Shown here piece after piece: positions 1 through 6,690 of a stretch of DNA of 18,057 bases (its first letter is position 1; every line of letters begins with the position of its first letter). Made by a program: the position numbers and the translations under genes. This DNA is from an uncultured Collinsella sp. GTDB lineage: Bacteria > Actinomycetota > Coriobacteriia > Coriobacteriales > Coriobacteriaceae. The stretch covers positions 1 to 18,057 of the forward strand of contig CATYDM010000041.1 in the NCBI GenBank assembly GCA_958405195.1. The letters are read 5' to 3'. The notes beneath the pieces were generated by a model. That model made no database searches. It worked only from the letters and a program-made list of their open reading frames with translations, and had not been told where the DNA came from.

Positions 1-6
1 TGTTTG

Positions 7-51
7 GGCTCGGTGGTGCGCACTGCCGTGCTCGCCCGAGGGCCTTTTTTT
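7..51 (+). terminator. Intrinsic terminator of an upstream off-window gene
   Basis: GGCTCGG (7-13) pairs with CCGAG (36-40) and, across a two-base GG bulge, CC (43-44). Seven T residues follow at once (45-51). This is the layout of a rho-independent terminator reading rightward, so a plus-strand gene probably ends just left of the window and converges on guaB. The bulge and the long loop keep confidence moderate. Confidence 0.55.
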
Positions 52-71
52 GGGGGTTGGGGTTGGGGGGG
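52..71 (+). other. G-tract cluster, possible G-quadruplex
   Basis: Directly after the T run are G5, TT, G4, TT and G7. Splitting the last run gives four G-tracts of three or more with short loops, which meets the usual quadruplex pattern. No function can be assigned. The remainder of 72-139 contains nothing I recognise. Confidence 0.35.
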
Positions 72-139
72 AACTTGCAGCGAGCAAAGCCTAGCCGCCC
101 GACCCTAGGGTTAACTTGGATGATTCTAGCAAATACAAC

Positions 140-174
140 AAGCGAGATGCCTGCGACTTGCATGCATCTCGCTT
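140..174. terminator. Bidirectional terminator hairpin downstream of guaB
   Basis: An exact 11-bp stem is formed by AAGCGAGATGC (140-150) and GCATCTCGCTT (164-174) with a 13-nt loop. Read on the minus strand it lies about 50 nt past the guaB stop and is followed by TGTTGTATTTG, a loosely T-rich tail. Read on the plus strand it is followed by TATCTAAAAAA. It most likely ends guaB transcription and may also stop read-through from the left. Confidence 0.6.
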
Positions 175-222
175 TATCTAAAAAACGTGGTTGGAACTCA
201 ACCTTTATATGCAGCTCTTACC

Positions 223-1734
223 TTATCGATAGGAAACGCTCTGCTGGGAGTCCTTGACGACTACGTCATGGGCGCCGCCTTCGACGATGGAGGTGGAGCT
301 GACCAGCGTCAGGCGCGCCTTTTCCTGGAGCTCGGGGATCGAGAGGGCGCCGCAGTTGCACATCGTGGACTTGACCTTGTAGAGCGTGCCGCCCACGCCG
401 TCCTTGAGGGAACCGGCATAGGGGACGTAGGAGTCGACACCCTCGACGAAGCTGAGCTTCGCAGCACCGCCCAGGTCGTAACGCTGCCAGTTGCGGGCAC
501 GCGCAGAACCCTCGCCCCAGTACTCCTTCATGTACTGACCGTTCACATTGACGCGCTCGGTCGGGCTCTCGTCGAAGCGGGCGAAGTAACGGCCCAGCAT
601 CATAAAGTCGGCGCCCATGGCAAGGGCGAGCGTCATGTGGTAGTCGTAGACGATACCGCCGTCGGAGCACACGGGCACGTAGACGCCGGTCTCCTCGTAG
701 TACTCGTCGCGAGCGCGGCAGACGTCGATCAGCGCGGTGGCCTGGCCACGGCCGATACCCTTGGTCTCACGGGTGATGCAGATGGAACCGCCGCCGATAC
801 CGACCTTGATAAAGTCGGCGCCGCAGTCGGCCAGGAAGCGGAAGCCCTCGGCGTCGACGACGTTACCGGCACCGACCTTAACGTCCTCGCCGTAGTTGGC
901 GCGAATCCACTCGATGGTGCGCTTCTGCCACTCGCTGAAGCCCTCGGAGGAGTCGATGCACAGGACATCGGCACCGGCCTCGATGAGCAGCGGCACGCGC
1001 TCGGCATAGTCGCGGGTGTTGATACCGGCGCCGACCATGTAGCGCTTGTCGCCGTCGAGCAGCTCGTTGGGGTTGGTCTTGTGGCTGTCGTAGTCCTTGC
1101 GGAAGACGATGCCCATGAGGTGATCGTTGTCGTCGACGATGGGCAGGGCGTTGAGCTTGTTGTCCCAGATGACGTCGTTGGCGACCTTGAGGCTGATGTT
1201 CTTGTCGCCCACGATGAGCTGCTCACGCGGGGTCATGAACTCGGAGACCTTCGTCTGGTGGTCATCGCGACTGGGGCGATAGTCACGGCTGGTGACGATG
1301 CCCAGGAGCTTACCCTTGGGAGTGCCGTCGTCGGTGACCGGCATGGTGGAATGACCGGTCTTCTCCTTGAGCTCGATGACCTGCTCCATGGTCATGTCGG
1401 GGGTCAGCGTGGAATCGGACTGAACGAAGCCGGCCTTGTGATCCTTGACGGCCTTGACCATGGCGGCCTCGGACTCGGCGCTCTGGGAACCGTAAATGAA
1501 GGACAGGCCACCCTCGGTAGCGAGCGCGACACCCATGTCGACACCCGAGACGGACTGCATGATGGCGGAAACCATGGGGATGTTCAGGGTGATTGCCGGC
1601 TTCTCACCGCGCTTAAAGCGGGTCAGCGGCGTCTTAAGAGAGACGTTGTTGGGGATGCACTGCGAGGACGAGTAACCAGGGACCAGCAGATACTCCGAAA
1701 ACGTGTGGGACTCACCGGGAAAGAACGTAGCCAT
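223..1734 (-). CDS. guaB: Inosine-5'-monophosphate dehydrogenase
   Basis: This 503-residue protein oxidises IMP to XMP with NAD+, the committed step of GMP synthesis in the cytosol. It has the family length and order: a TIM barrel interrupted by a tandem CBS pair at about residues 105-215. The catalytic loop GGGSICITRETKGIGRG carries Cys319, and the mobile flap ARNWQRYD carries the Arg418-Tyr419 pair. The NAD-side motif VLCIDSSEG is at 257-264. The GGGSICITRE loop differs from the common GPGSICTTR form and marks a divergent IMPDH subgroup, but all key residues are kept. The ATG is preceded by AAAGGAG five bases upstream, which fixes the start. It is a single-gene unit with its own leader and a downstream hairpin. 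The long plus-strand reading frame across it is a shadow. Confidence 0.96.
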   Translation of the reverse strand: MATFFPGESHTFSEYLLVPGYSSSQCIPNNVSLKTPLTRFKRGEKPAITLNIPMVSAIMQSVSGVDMGVALATEGGLSFIYGSQSAESEAAMVKAVKDHKAGFVQSDSTLTPDMTMEQVIELKEKTGHSTMPVTDDGTPKGKLLGIVTSRDYRPSRDDHQTKVSEFMTPREQLIVGDKNISLKVANDVIWDNKLNALPIVDDNDHLMGIVFRKDYDSHKTNPNELLDGDKRYMVGAGINTRDYAERVPLLIEAGADVLCIDSSEGFSEWQKRTIEWIRANYGEDVKVGAGNVVDAEGFRFLADCGADFIKVGIGGGSICITRETKGIGRGQATALIDVCRARDEYYEETGVYVPVCSDGGIVYDYHMTLALAMGADFMMLGRYFARFDESPTERVNVNGQYMKEYWGEGSARARNWQRYDLGGAAKLSFVEGVDSYVPYAGSLKDGVGGTLYKVKSTMCNCGALSIPELQEKARLTLVSSTSIVEGGAHDVVVKDSQQSVSYR

Positions 1735-1786
1735 GTTTCTCCTTTTTCCATGCGACCGGTCGGCTGCAGGCCTCGTAGGACCCAGC

Positions 1787-1810
1787 CCAACCTTGGGCGC
1801 CCAATACTGG
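1787..1810. promoter_or_regulatory. Interrupted palindrome in the guaB leader, candidate operator
   Basis: The core TTGGGCGCCCAA (1793-1804) is a perfect 12-bp palindrome. Flanking it symmetrically after three free bases are CCA (1787-1789) and TGG (1808-1810). It sits just downstream of the likely guaB -10, a position where a repressor could block initiation or elongation. The binding factor is unknown. Confidence 0.35.
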
Positions 1811-1813
1811 GGA

Positions 1814-1842
1814 AGTATGTTAACGCACTTTGACTGCTACAA
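1814..1842 (-). promoter_or_regulatory. Possible guaB promoter
   Basis: On the minus strand TTGTAG (1842-1837) and CATACT (1819-1814) are separated by 17 bases, matching the sigma70 consensus at 3/6 and 4/6 positions. It would give a leader of about 70 nt. It overlaps the candidate promoter of the divergent regulator, so the two could exclude each other. The match is weak. Confidence 0.3.
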
Positions 1843-1843
1843 T
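1835..1843 (+). promoter_or_regulatory. Extended -10 promoter of the ModE-like gene
   Basis: TGCTACAAT is a TGn extended -10 with a 5/6 hexamer (TACAAT), about 85 bases upstream of the ATG at 1928. No good -35 lies 16-18 bases upstream, which is usual for extended -10 promoters. Confidence 0.4.
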
Positions 1844-1927
1844 GCATGATTTAAGAAGAGCACACGAGGGTTTGACGCAGGCTTTGCGTTTGCCCAGCAA
1901 ACACTTTAGCGGGGAGACGTGGAGCGT

Positions 1928-2272
1928 ATGAAGTACAAGACGACGGCAAAGTTGGTCATTCAAGCGTGCGACAAAGATCTGCCGGGCGTGTTTAGTCACG
2001 GCTGCGTCTTGCTGCTGCAAGGTATCGCCCGCGAGCACTCGCTCAACCGTGCCGCCAAGAGCATGGGCATGGCATATTCCAAGGCCTGGCGCATTGTGAA
2101 CGAAGCCGAAGGGCAGCTGGGATGCAAACTCATCGAGCGCGACGGCGCCCGCGGATCCACCCTCACGCCGGCCGGCGAGCGAGCCATCGAAGTCTACGAA
2201 ACCCTGCAGGCCGACATCAACCAGGTCATAGCTGCCAAAGCCGACGCCCTCATCGCCAGAATCAAAGAGTAG
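1928..2272 (+). CDS. ModE-type winged-helix transcriptional regulator (DNA-binding domain only)
   Basis: This 114-residue protein matches the N-terminal LysR-like winged helix of ModE. Residues from LLLQGIAREHSL through NRAAKSMGMAYSKAW form the helix-turn-helix, and RDGARGSTLTPAGERAI is the wing. The C-terminal molybdate-binding (TOBE/MOP) domains of full ModE are absent, and no molybdate transporter is nearby, so the ligand, if any, cannot be named. GTG at 1919 is also in frame, but GGGGAG is then only two bases away. The ATG at 1928 has GGGGAG 11 bases and GGAG three bases upstream, and I prefer it. It diverges from guaB and its 3' end overlaps the convergent PLP-fold gene by 11 nt. Its targets could be either neighbour; that is inference. 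Confidence 0.8.
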   Translation: MKYKTTAKLVIQACDKDLPGVFSHGCVLLLQGIAREHSLNRAAKSMGMAYSKAWRIVNEAEGQLGCKLIERDGARGSTLTPAGERAIEVYETLQADINQVIAAKADALIARIKE

Positions 2273-3320
2273 CTAACTTAGGAAGGGCGTTGTCTAGGGT
2301 AGCGGCTACTGTCAGGGGGTCGTCGGTTCCGGCGAAGAGGCGGATGGTGCTCCCCTGCTTGCCGCGTGGGGCCGAAAGGCGCGTCGCTGTGCCGCCGGCA
2401 GGCGATGTGCGGAACTCCCCCGGCAAAGCGTCGAACAGCTCACCCGCGCTACGCTCGATAAGGTCAAACTCAACTGCCGGGCCAAAGCCATGCTCAAGGA
2501 TTCCCGTCGCAACCGCATGGTCGGGATGCGAGCTCAGCCCGGGATAGCGCACGTTGCGCACCATCTCGTTAGCGGCCAGATACTCGGCCAGCGCACGGGC
2601 GCGGTCGAAGTGAGCCTGCATGCGGGCATCGAGCGAGTCCAGCCCGCGCTCCAGCACACCGGCCTCGTCAGCAGGCAAATCAAGCTTGGCCAAGCCGCAG
2701 CCCTCAAGCAGGGCATGCGCGCACTCGGCGGCGGCATCCACACGATGGCGCTTAAGCTGCGAGCGCGCCACCGAAGCGGCAACGAGTTTGCGCGGAGCCT
2801 TGCCGGCGCAAACGCGATCGAGCGCCTCAAGCGACAGCACGGCACCCAAGCGCAACGGATCGCACCCAAAGACACCAGCCACGGTGTTATCCACCACAAG
2901 CAGCGCATGGGCCTCACGCGCGGCGCGTCCCAACGCGCGCAGATTGGGCACGCGCAGTCCAAACCCGCCAATAGAGTTGACGAACCACCACAGGTGCGGC
3001 CCCTCAACCTCAAAAGAAGCATCAAAACCCTCGGACGCGGCGGTAAACGCCACAACCGACGGCTCCCCCACCATAGCCACGTCGCAGCCATCAAAGCCGC
3101 GCGCAAACGCATCGGCAAAGTCATCGGCAAACGCAACCAGGCGATCGCCGGGATGTACAATCCCCAACAAAGACAGTGCCGCCGGCACATGCGAGGCCGC
3201 AACCAGGCGCGCCCCACGCGCGCCAGTCCTTGCAGCCCAGACCTCTTCTAGCCGTTGCACGTCCACACGGCACCATCCCTTAATTAAAACCGAACCAAAT
3301 AAACTTTCCAGGTTGAGCAT
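2262..3320 (-). CDS. Cys/Met-metabolism PLP-fold protein lacking the catalytic lysine
   Basis: The 352-residue product resembles the cystathionine gamma-synthase/lyase family. VVDNT followed by DPLRLGA (residues 142-160) matches the segment VDNT...PLxLGAD that precedes the PLP lysine, and STIRLFAGTDD (324-334) matches the C-terminal substrate-carboxylate arginine motif. Aligned without gaps, the SxTK lysine is replaced by Arg169 (CGC at 2816-2814). The usual SGMAA motif reads SHVPAA, and the N-terminal YSRxxNPT phosphate-binding stretch is missing because the protein starts about 60 residues late. The frame is open and the rest of the fold is intact, so it may be a repurposed non-PLP protein rather than a fresh pseudogene. 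The ATG at 3320 has no visible ribosome site. GTG at 3266 has AAGGGA nine bases upstream and may be the true start (334 aa). Confidence 0.75.
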   Translation of the reverse strand: MLNLESLFGSVLIKGWCRVDVQRLEEVWAARTGARGARLVAASHVPAALSLLGIVHPGDRLVAFADDFADAFARGFDGCDVAMVGEPSVVAFTAASEGFDASFEVEGPHLWWFVNSIGGFGLRVPNLRALGRAAREAHALLVVDNTVAGVFGCDPLRLGAVLSLEALDRVCAGKAPRKLVAASVARSQLKRHRVDAAAECAHALLEGCGLAKLDLPADEAGVLERGLDSLDARMQAHFDRARALAEYLAANEMVRNVRYPGLSSHPDHAVATGILEHGFGPAVEFDLIERSAGELFDALPGEFRTSPAGGTATRLSAPRGKQGSTIRLFAGTDDPLTVAATLDNALPKLATL

Positions 3321-3333
3321 AGCTAGCGAGCGA

Positions 3334-3425
3334 GCAGCTGCCGTGGCGAGGTGCCGCGAAAGAGGAGCGAAGCGTACTTTATGTACGCGAGCGACGGTTT
3401 GAGCGGCAGATCGCCCGGCAGATGC
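3334..3425. repeat. Long imperfect inverted repeat (intergenic palindromic element)
   Basis: The centre is GCGTAC-TTTAT-GTACGC (3372-3388). Outward, the arms stay related for about 44 bases. The left arm starts GCAGCTGCCGTGGCGA; the reverse complement of the right arm starts GCATCTGCCGGGCGA. The right arm also holds CGGCAGAT twice. No reading frame explains it. It looks like a REP/BIME-type element between the pel operon end and the PLP-fold gene. Only one copy is visible here, so dispersal is inferred. Confidence 0.5.
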
Positions 3426-3443
3426 CCGCGCAGCGTCGAGCGG

Positions 3444-3467
3444 TCCGGCGTTCGTTAGAACGCCGGA
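3444..3467. terminator. Hairpin at the end of the pel operon
   Basis: TCCGGCGTTC (3444-3453) and GAACGCCGGA (3458-3467) form a perfect 10-bp GC-rich stem with a four-base loop. It begins seven bases past the stop codon of the last operon gene on the minus strand. No T tract follows on that strand, so it may stop transcription with help from Rho or protect the mRNA 3' end. Confidence 0.55.
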
Positions 3468-3473
3468 ACAAAA

Positions 3474-4139
3474 TTAACCGTGGTACTCGCCGTTGTATTG
3501 GATCAACGTCAGGTCATCAACGCCATCGAGCGCGCGAATCGCGTCGGCATAGGGCATATCAACGCCGTCCGAAAACACCTCGACGGCCATCTCGACCTTG
3601 TCGCCGCGCATCGTCTTGGACTTAACGGTGAACTTGGTGCGCCCAAATGCACGAACAATGTCGTCACCCGTGGTCTGGCCCGTGTAGTGGATGACCATCA
3701 TGTACACGCGCGCCTTGTCCTGGTGGCTCGCAAAGCCGGCGATCATGGCCACGATCACCACCGCCGTGAGCCCCACGAGCGCGTACATGCCGGCACCCGC
3801 CGTAATGCCCGTGGTAATGGCCCAAAACAGATAGAGCAGGTCGAGTGGGTCCTTGACCGCTGTACGGTAACGCACAATGGAAAGGGCACCGACCATACCG
3901 AGCGAGATGACAACGTTGGTCGAGATCGCAAGCGTGACCATGCAGGTAAGCACGCACATGCCCACGAGCGTCACGGCAAAGCTGCGCGAATACACCACGC
4001 CGGTAAAAAAGCGCTTGTACACGTAATAGATCAGGATGCCCATGACGAGCGCCACGAGCAGCGACAGGCCGATCTTGGCAGGGTCGACCTGGCCAAACGC
4101 CTCCAAGACGGAGTTCTTAAAAAAGTCCCTGGTGCTCAT
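3474..4139 (-). CDS. DUF4956 membrane protein
   Basis: This 221-residue protein has four likely transmembrane segments at about residues 22-41, 54-74, 75-90 and 102-135, and a soluble C-terminal domain of about 85 residues. The stretch GALSIVRYRTAVKDPLDL (84-101) at the membrane face is the hallmark of DUF4956, a family of unknown biochemistry often encoded beside VTC-domain proteins. It starts three bases after the upstream VTC stop codon, with GAGGGG as a somewhat distant ribosome site, so it is translated with it. It is the last operon gene and a hairpin follows. A role as membrane anchor or channel for the polyphosphate polymerase-like neighbour is plausible but inferred. Confidence 0.88.
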   Translation of the reverse strand: MSTRDFFKNSVLEAFGQVDPAKIGLSLLVALVMGILIYYVYKRFFTGVVYSRSFAVTLVGMCVLTCMVTLAISTNVVISLGMVGALSIVRYRTAVKDPLDLLYLFWAITTGITAGAGMYALVGLTAVVIVAMIAGFASHQDKARVYMMVIHYTGQTTGDDIVRAFGRTKFTVKSKTMRGDKVEMAVEVFSDGVDMPYADAIRALDGVDDLTLIQYNGEYHG

Positions 4140-4142
4140 GGT

Positions 4143-4934
4143 CTAAATATCCCCTCGGTTCTCAAAATCCGATTCCCAGTAGTTAAAACCGCGCAGGTAG
4201 GCGGTCTTTTCGTAACACAGGCAGTACTTGGAGACCGCCGTGAGCTCGGCCGCGCCCGGCGGCACCAAATCGCGCACCAGCTGCGGGCAAAACTCCGTAA
4301 ACTTGACCTCCATCACCAGCTTGCCGGGCTCCAGGACCGGCAGCGCGGGCAGCGTCGCGTCAAAGATATCGAAGCTTCCCACCGCGGCACGCACGTTCAT
4401 GTCAAACGTAATGCGCACGGTGCCCTCGTCCATCACCCACGGCTCGCGCTCGTAGTCCACGATGGTCCGCGGGCGCATCATGTTGCAGATGCACTCGATG
4501 TAGAACTCGCGGCACAGCTGGTGGGGACTTCTCAACAAAAAGTCGTACTCGCCGGCCAGGATGCGCTCAAACTCGTCGCGCGTGAGCGGCGCGTCCTCCT
4601 TGTAGATCCAGCTGCCGTACTTCTTTTTGCGCTCGAGCTTAATCCCCTTATCGCTGCCGTTATAGATGCGCACGCGATACTTTTTTCGCATGAGAATGCC
4701 GGCATCTTTTTCCTCGTAGGCAGAGTTGTTGTAGTCATCGAAGTACAGGCTGCGAATGGTGTAACCGCCCGAGCGCGCATGCTTGTCCAGCTTAAACACC
4801 GGCGCCATGCGACAGGCAAGCGCAGTGTGCTCACCCTCGTTGATGAGATATTTGAGTTCGTGGCGGTAGCGCTCCTGCGTGCTGCACTCGGGCGGGGCCA
4901 CCAAGCGCTCAAGCAGCGCGCTAGCCCTCCGCAT
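4143..4934 (-). CDS. VTC-domain (polyphosphate polymerase-like) protein
   Basis: This 263-residue protein is a stand-alone tunnel domain of the VTC4 family, which in yeast polymerises polyphosphate from ATP in a basic tunnel. The expected residues are in order: RHELKYLI (24-31), IRSLYFDD (60-67), YRVRIYNG with Arg87 and Arg89, KLERKKKY with Glu101 and Lys103, the strand YEREPWV, LVMEVKF with the metal-binding Glu209 and Lys211, and SKYCLCYEK with Lys236. It has no SPX domain or membrane segment, so it should act in the cytosol, perhaps docked to the DUF4956 protein. Its ATG overlaps the end of the CotH gene by 14 nt, and GGAGG six bases upstream supports that start. The product in bacteria is known only by analogy. 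Confidence 0.88.
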   Translation of the reverse strand: MRRASALLERLVAPPECSTQERYRHELKYLINEGEHTALACRMAPVFKLDKHARSGGYTIRSLYFDDYNNSAYEEKDAGILMRKKYRVRIYNGSDKGIKLERKKKYGSWIYKEDAPLTRDEFERILAGEYDFLLRSPHQLCREFYIECICNMMRPRTIVDYEREPWVMDEGTVRITFDMNVRAAVGSFDIFDATLPALPVLEPGKLVMEVKFTEFCPQLVRDLVPPGAAELTAVSKYCLCYEKTAYLRGFNYWESDFENRGDI

Positions 4935-6690
4935 ACGTGTCCTCCACGACCTTACCGCCGTCTTGCACGTAGAAGCACTTCATGCCGTACTGCTTGCCGT
5001 CGTCGGTCACATAGTAATCGAACGCATCCTGCGTATAGCCGTCGGAGTTGGTAGCACGCACGCGCGCAAAGTACTGGCCGGTATCGGGCGCATCGCAGGT
5101 CACCTCGGGCAGCAACACGTCCTCGGCCTTAAAGACCACATCGGTAATGGCATAATCGCGCGCCAGTTCCACGGTATAGCGAATATCGCGCGCCTCAAAG
5201 TCGTACGCGGCATCCCAGTTAATGCGCAGCTTGCCGTTCTCGATCTGCGGCACGCCGATGTAGAACGGCATGGGCTTCTTATAGCTCTCGCGATAGCTCT
5301 TGTAGTTTTCCTCGATCTCGGAGGGAATCGCCGCGGCAATCTGCTCGTATTCGTCCTTGGTCACGGGCAGGTGGTCGATATCGGGCGATGCAAATACCAG
5401 GGACTCGGTCACCTCGCGATAATGCTTGATCATCTTGGTCAGGCGCGTCTCGGTTAGGTAGGAGCGCACGTCCTTGACGGCGTCGTCAAGCTCGCGACGG
5501 AACAACTTGCTCTTTAAGGCACGCCGAAACAATACGTTGACCCAGTAATTGCTGACGCCGCGTTCCCAGCTCGAATAATCCGTATGGTCTTGAATCTCAA
5601 GCTCACGCTTGCGCAGCATACCGTCGTTATCCCAATCCAAGAAGTACCAAATCTTGGAATTGAGCGGGCTATACAGATAGAAGTTACGATTCTGCGTATC
5701 GCAGTTGCCCATCAGTATCTGAAACGCCATCCAATAGACCAGATTCTCAGAATCAAAGTACGTTGCGAGCACGTCATCGATTTTTTGCGAATCATCATTG
5801 AGCGCATCGAGCATCTCAATAAGCTTCGAATGATCGGAATCACCCTTCGTTTCCAGCAGATAGTCAAAATCCGCCTGATTAAACGATGGGTCGTCAGCCA
5901 GCTTAATAATGTCCTTATAGCGCTCAAACTCAAAGTTGTTCACCTTGTACAGATGCCCGTCTTTATCGAGCCCATGGGCCTTAAGGGCCGTCTTATTGAG
6001 CTGCTCGACCTGCGTAAACAGACCGTAGTCGGCAAACGTATCATTCGACTTTTCGGTTTGGTCGCACACCCACAGATGCACAAACTGCGTGCGCAGGCCC
6101 ATCATCTGGGGAATCCCGCGGATCAGGTCGTAGGCCATCTTATTACGAAAGCGCAGGCCCTCACTCATATGCTTATTGAGCGCGATGGAACGCTGCTGAC
6201 GCCACGTACCCTTGCCACGCTTAAGCTCGACTTTATAGTTCTTCTGAACGCCTTTGCTCGAGGATTGACCGCGCACCTGCACGGTGGCATTGGGCGCCTC
6301 CTCGCCGTAACCGACCTCCCCCGCCACGGGGCCGTTATCGTCGCCGGCCTGCAGCAGCCCCAAAACCTGGTAGCGCTCGACATCCATTGCCTGATAGTCG
6401 TAGACCGAGTATGTGTTGATCTCAGCCCAGGAGTGATCGGTGTTCTCGGAGCTGTTGCCGCGCGAGACGGTCAGGTACATAGTCACGATGCCTGAGTCGT
6501 CGTAGACCTCGTACAGGTCATCTTTGTCGCGCAAATGCTTGGACTGGTCGGATGCATCGGCCTTTTTAATCTTGCCCTGCTTTTTGGCCTTTGTGGTCGA
6601 GGATTCGTCCTGAGACGAGCAGCCCGAAAGCAGCAGCGCACCGGCCGCCGTCTCGATCAGGCGGCGGCGAGACATCATCTTATCGATCAT
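4921..6690 (-). CDS. CotH-family kinase-like lipoprotein
   Basis: The 589-residue protein begins with SRRRLIE and a hydrophobic stretch ending in the lipobox LLSGC (Cys24), so it is probably a lipoprotein on the outer face of the membrane; the twin arginines suggest Tat export. Residues 25-60 are a charged linker. The CotH kinase region follows: RGQSSSKGVQKNYKVEL (140-156), the LNKHMSEGLRFRNKMAYDLI block, MGNCDTQNRNFYLY (327-340) and the metal-binding FLDWDNDGM (350-358). CotH of Bacillus spores is an atypical protein kinase. A C-terminal beta domain resembling fibronectin type III occupies about 478-562. The ATG overlaps the pelG end by 11 nt and has GGGGAGG five bases upstream. The target is unknown; neighbouring Pel proteins or surface proteins are candidates. 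Confidence 0.88.
   Translation of the reverse strand: MIDKMMSRRRLIETAAGALLLSGCSSQDESSTTKAKKQGKIKKADASDQSKHLRDKDDLYEVYDDSGIVTMYLTVSRGNSSENTDHSWAEINTYSVYDYQAMDVERYQVLGLLQAGDDNGPVAGEVGYGEEAPNATVQVRGQSSSKGVQKNYKVELKRGKGTWRQQRSIALNKHMSEGLRFRNKMAYDLIRGIPQMMGLRTQFVHLWVCDQTEKSNDTFADYGLFTQVEQLNKTALKAHGLDKDGHLYKVNNFEFERYKDIIKLADDPSFNQADFDYLLETKGDSDHSKLIEMLDALNDDSQKIDDVLATYFDSENLVYWMAFQILMGNCDTQNRNFYLYSPLNSKIWYFLDWDNDGMLRKRELEIQDHTDYSSWERGVSNYWVNVLFRRALKSKLFRRELDDAVKDVRSYLTETRLTKMIKHYREVTESLVFASPDIDHLPVTKDEYEQIAAAIPSEIEENYKSYRESYKKPMPFYIGVPQIENGKLRINWDAAYDFEARDIRYTVELARDYAITDVVFKAEDVLLPEVTCDAPDTGQYFARVRATNSDGYTQDAFDYYVTDDGKQYGMKCFYVQDGGKVVEDTYAEG

Noticed and set aside
187..1833. Long plus-strand open frame (548 codons) opposite guaB
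   Set aside because: It is antisense to an unmistakable IMP dehydrogenase; its Val/Ala/Gly/Asp-rich composition is what high-GC third positions give on the reverse strand. It has no ribosome site and no family features.
2490..3402. Plus-strand frames of 253 and 260 codons opposite the PLP-fold gene
   Set aside because: No recognisable motifs; the minus strand carries the clear VVDNT/PLxLGA and RLFAGTDD family blocks.
3480..5054. 524-codon plus-strand frame opposite the DUF4956, VTC and CotH genes
   Set aside because: It crosses three real minus-strand genes, has His/Arg-rich shadow composition and no start signals.
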